Below the pieces are notes generated by a model that saw only the letters and a program-made list of their open reading frames with translations, did not search any database and had not been told where the DNA came from. Shown here in pieces: positions 63,559 to 64,000 of a DNA stretch of 64,000 bases; within the stretch, counting starts at the first letter, position 1; every line of letters begins with the position of its first letter. The stretch is from a virus, in IMG/VR virus record IMGVR_UViG_3300006931_000029, positions 157,124 to 221,123 of that record, one strand, 5' to 3'. Made by a program: the position numbers and the translations under genes.

Positions 63559-64000
63559 ATGTCATTCCTGACAGAAGATCAGCTGGACAACCAGATCGAC
63601 CTCCCAGTTTCCGCTCCCACGATTTTGATCGAACAGCAGAAATGGATCATCGTGTCTTCTATCAAGGTCGTTGACCCGATGCAGCTGAACCTACGCTGGC
63701 TTCAGATTCAGCTGGTTGAGGTTGTGAATCCGTTTACAGACGGAACCGTCACGGTCACTCCAAATGCCCAAGGGCTTTGCGTGTTTCCGCCGTCGGACAT
63801 CATTCTGGACAACGCTGACTATGGCCTGGCGTATCTTGGTCTCTACCGAGGATTCTCACCTGCCGTCACTCCCCTTTCTCAGTCTTTGCAGGAACCGCCT
63901 CTGATCGTGGGTGGAGTAAATGCCACCGCAGCCGCCATCGCTGCCAGGAACGTCACGCCTACCGTTTATGCCACGGCCGGCGTCTACAGCTTTGTGCTGG
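63559..64000 (+). CDS. Plus-strand gene running off the right edge, likely structural
   Basis: ATG 63559 follows GATAGGCAAC. 147 codons stay open to the edge: MSFLTEDQLDNQIDLPVSAP, LIEQQKWIIVSSIKVVDPMQ, then a beta-rich region and AATAAAIAARNVTPTVYA-like segments. The strand-rich composition suits a virion protein; I recognise no family. Confidence 0.7.
   Translation, partial: MSFLTEDQLDNQIDLPVSAPTILIEQQKWIIVSSIKVVDPMQLNLRWLQIQLVEVVNPFTDGTVTVTPNAQGLCVFPPSDIILDNADYGLAYLGLYRGFSPAVTPLSQSLQEPPLIVGGVNATAAAIAARNVTPTVYATAGVYSFVL

Overview
The window looks like the accessory (early/middle) region of a large tailed-phage genome. Nearly 150 small, tightly packed genes run almost without interruption on the minus strand from the left edge to about 62.4 kb. 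Most neighbours overlap by 1-4 bases (ATGA, GTGA, TTGA or TAATG), and many encode families seen mainly in phages. I see no ribosomal RNA, no core housekeeping operon, and no convincing tRNA, CRISPR array or insertion sequence. Past 62.5 kb the reading direction changes, and a gene that may start a virion module runs off the right edge on the plus strand. The host is probably a Gram-negative bacterium with an exosortase system (Verrucomicrobiota, Planctomycetota and some Proteobacteria or Cyanobacteria are candidates), because one gene encodes a secreted PEP-CTERM protein. That host call is inference.

Layout. 0.0-3.1 kb: small phage proteins and an S24/S26 peptidase-like protein. 3.2-5.8 kb: PEP-CTERM protein, chymotrypsin-fold serine protease and a glycosyltransferase. 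6-10 kb: small unknowns, a DUF4031 protein and a lipoprotein. 10.1-16.6 kb: a surface or tail-fibre cassette rich in collagen-like repeats, with a long collagen-like fibre, a secreted PA-collagen-Ig protein, a holin-like membrane protein, and a LuxR-type HTH protein nearby. 16.6-24.7 kb: zinc-ribbon proteins, a CX5R phosphatase, a possible Acb2/Tad1-type protein, an acyl carrier protein and a NADAR-family protein. 24.7-27.4 kb: fringe-like glycosyltransferase, TylF-type methyltransferase and an HD-like protein. 27-36.5 kb: dozens of small proteins plus RNase HI. 36.6-42.3 kb: a 508-residue internally repeated protein and a LemA protein with a large membrane partner. 42.3-45.8 kb: a FliA-type sigma factor, a DUF2325-like protein, a glycosyltransferase and a methyltransferase. 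46-53 kb: zinc-knuckle proteins, a DUF262 protein, a SpoT-like HD protein and an HU-like protein. 53.3-58.4 kb: a membrane protein, a divergent adenylosuccinate synthetase, a vWA protein, a J-domain/pseudokinase fusion and a Toprim protein. 58.4-62.4 kb: DUF2786, DUF932 and DUF6011-like proteins.

Regulation. About fifteen intergenic sites share a promoter-like element: a -35-like TTGTTTACA, a 16-17 base spacer often carrying AAAGTG, and a -10-like box. In most copies that box ends only 5-8 bases before a start codon. The predicted transcripts would therefore be leaderless for the first gene of each operon, with later genes translated by stop-start coupling. Together with the phage-encoded sigma factor, HU-like protein and LuxR-type HTH protein, this suggests a dedicated transcription programme.

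How the genes may work together (inference). One set would remodel the host envelope and virion surface: sugar transferases, methyltransferases, and PEP-CTERM, collagen and Ig proteins. A second would act on nucleotide or signalling metabolism: PurA-like, HD, NADAR, ACP and RNase HI. A third, at 53-58 kb, looks like an uncharacterised vWA/pseudokinase/Toprim module.
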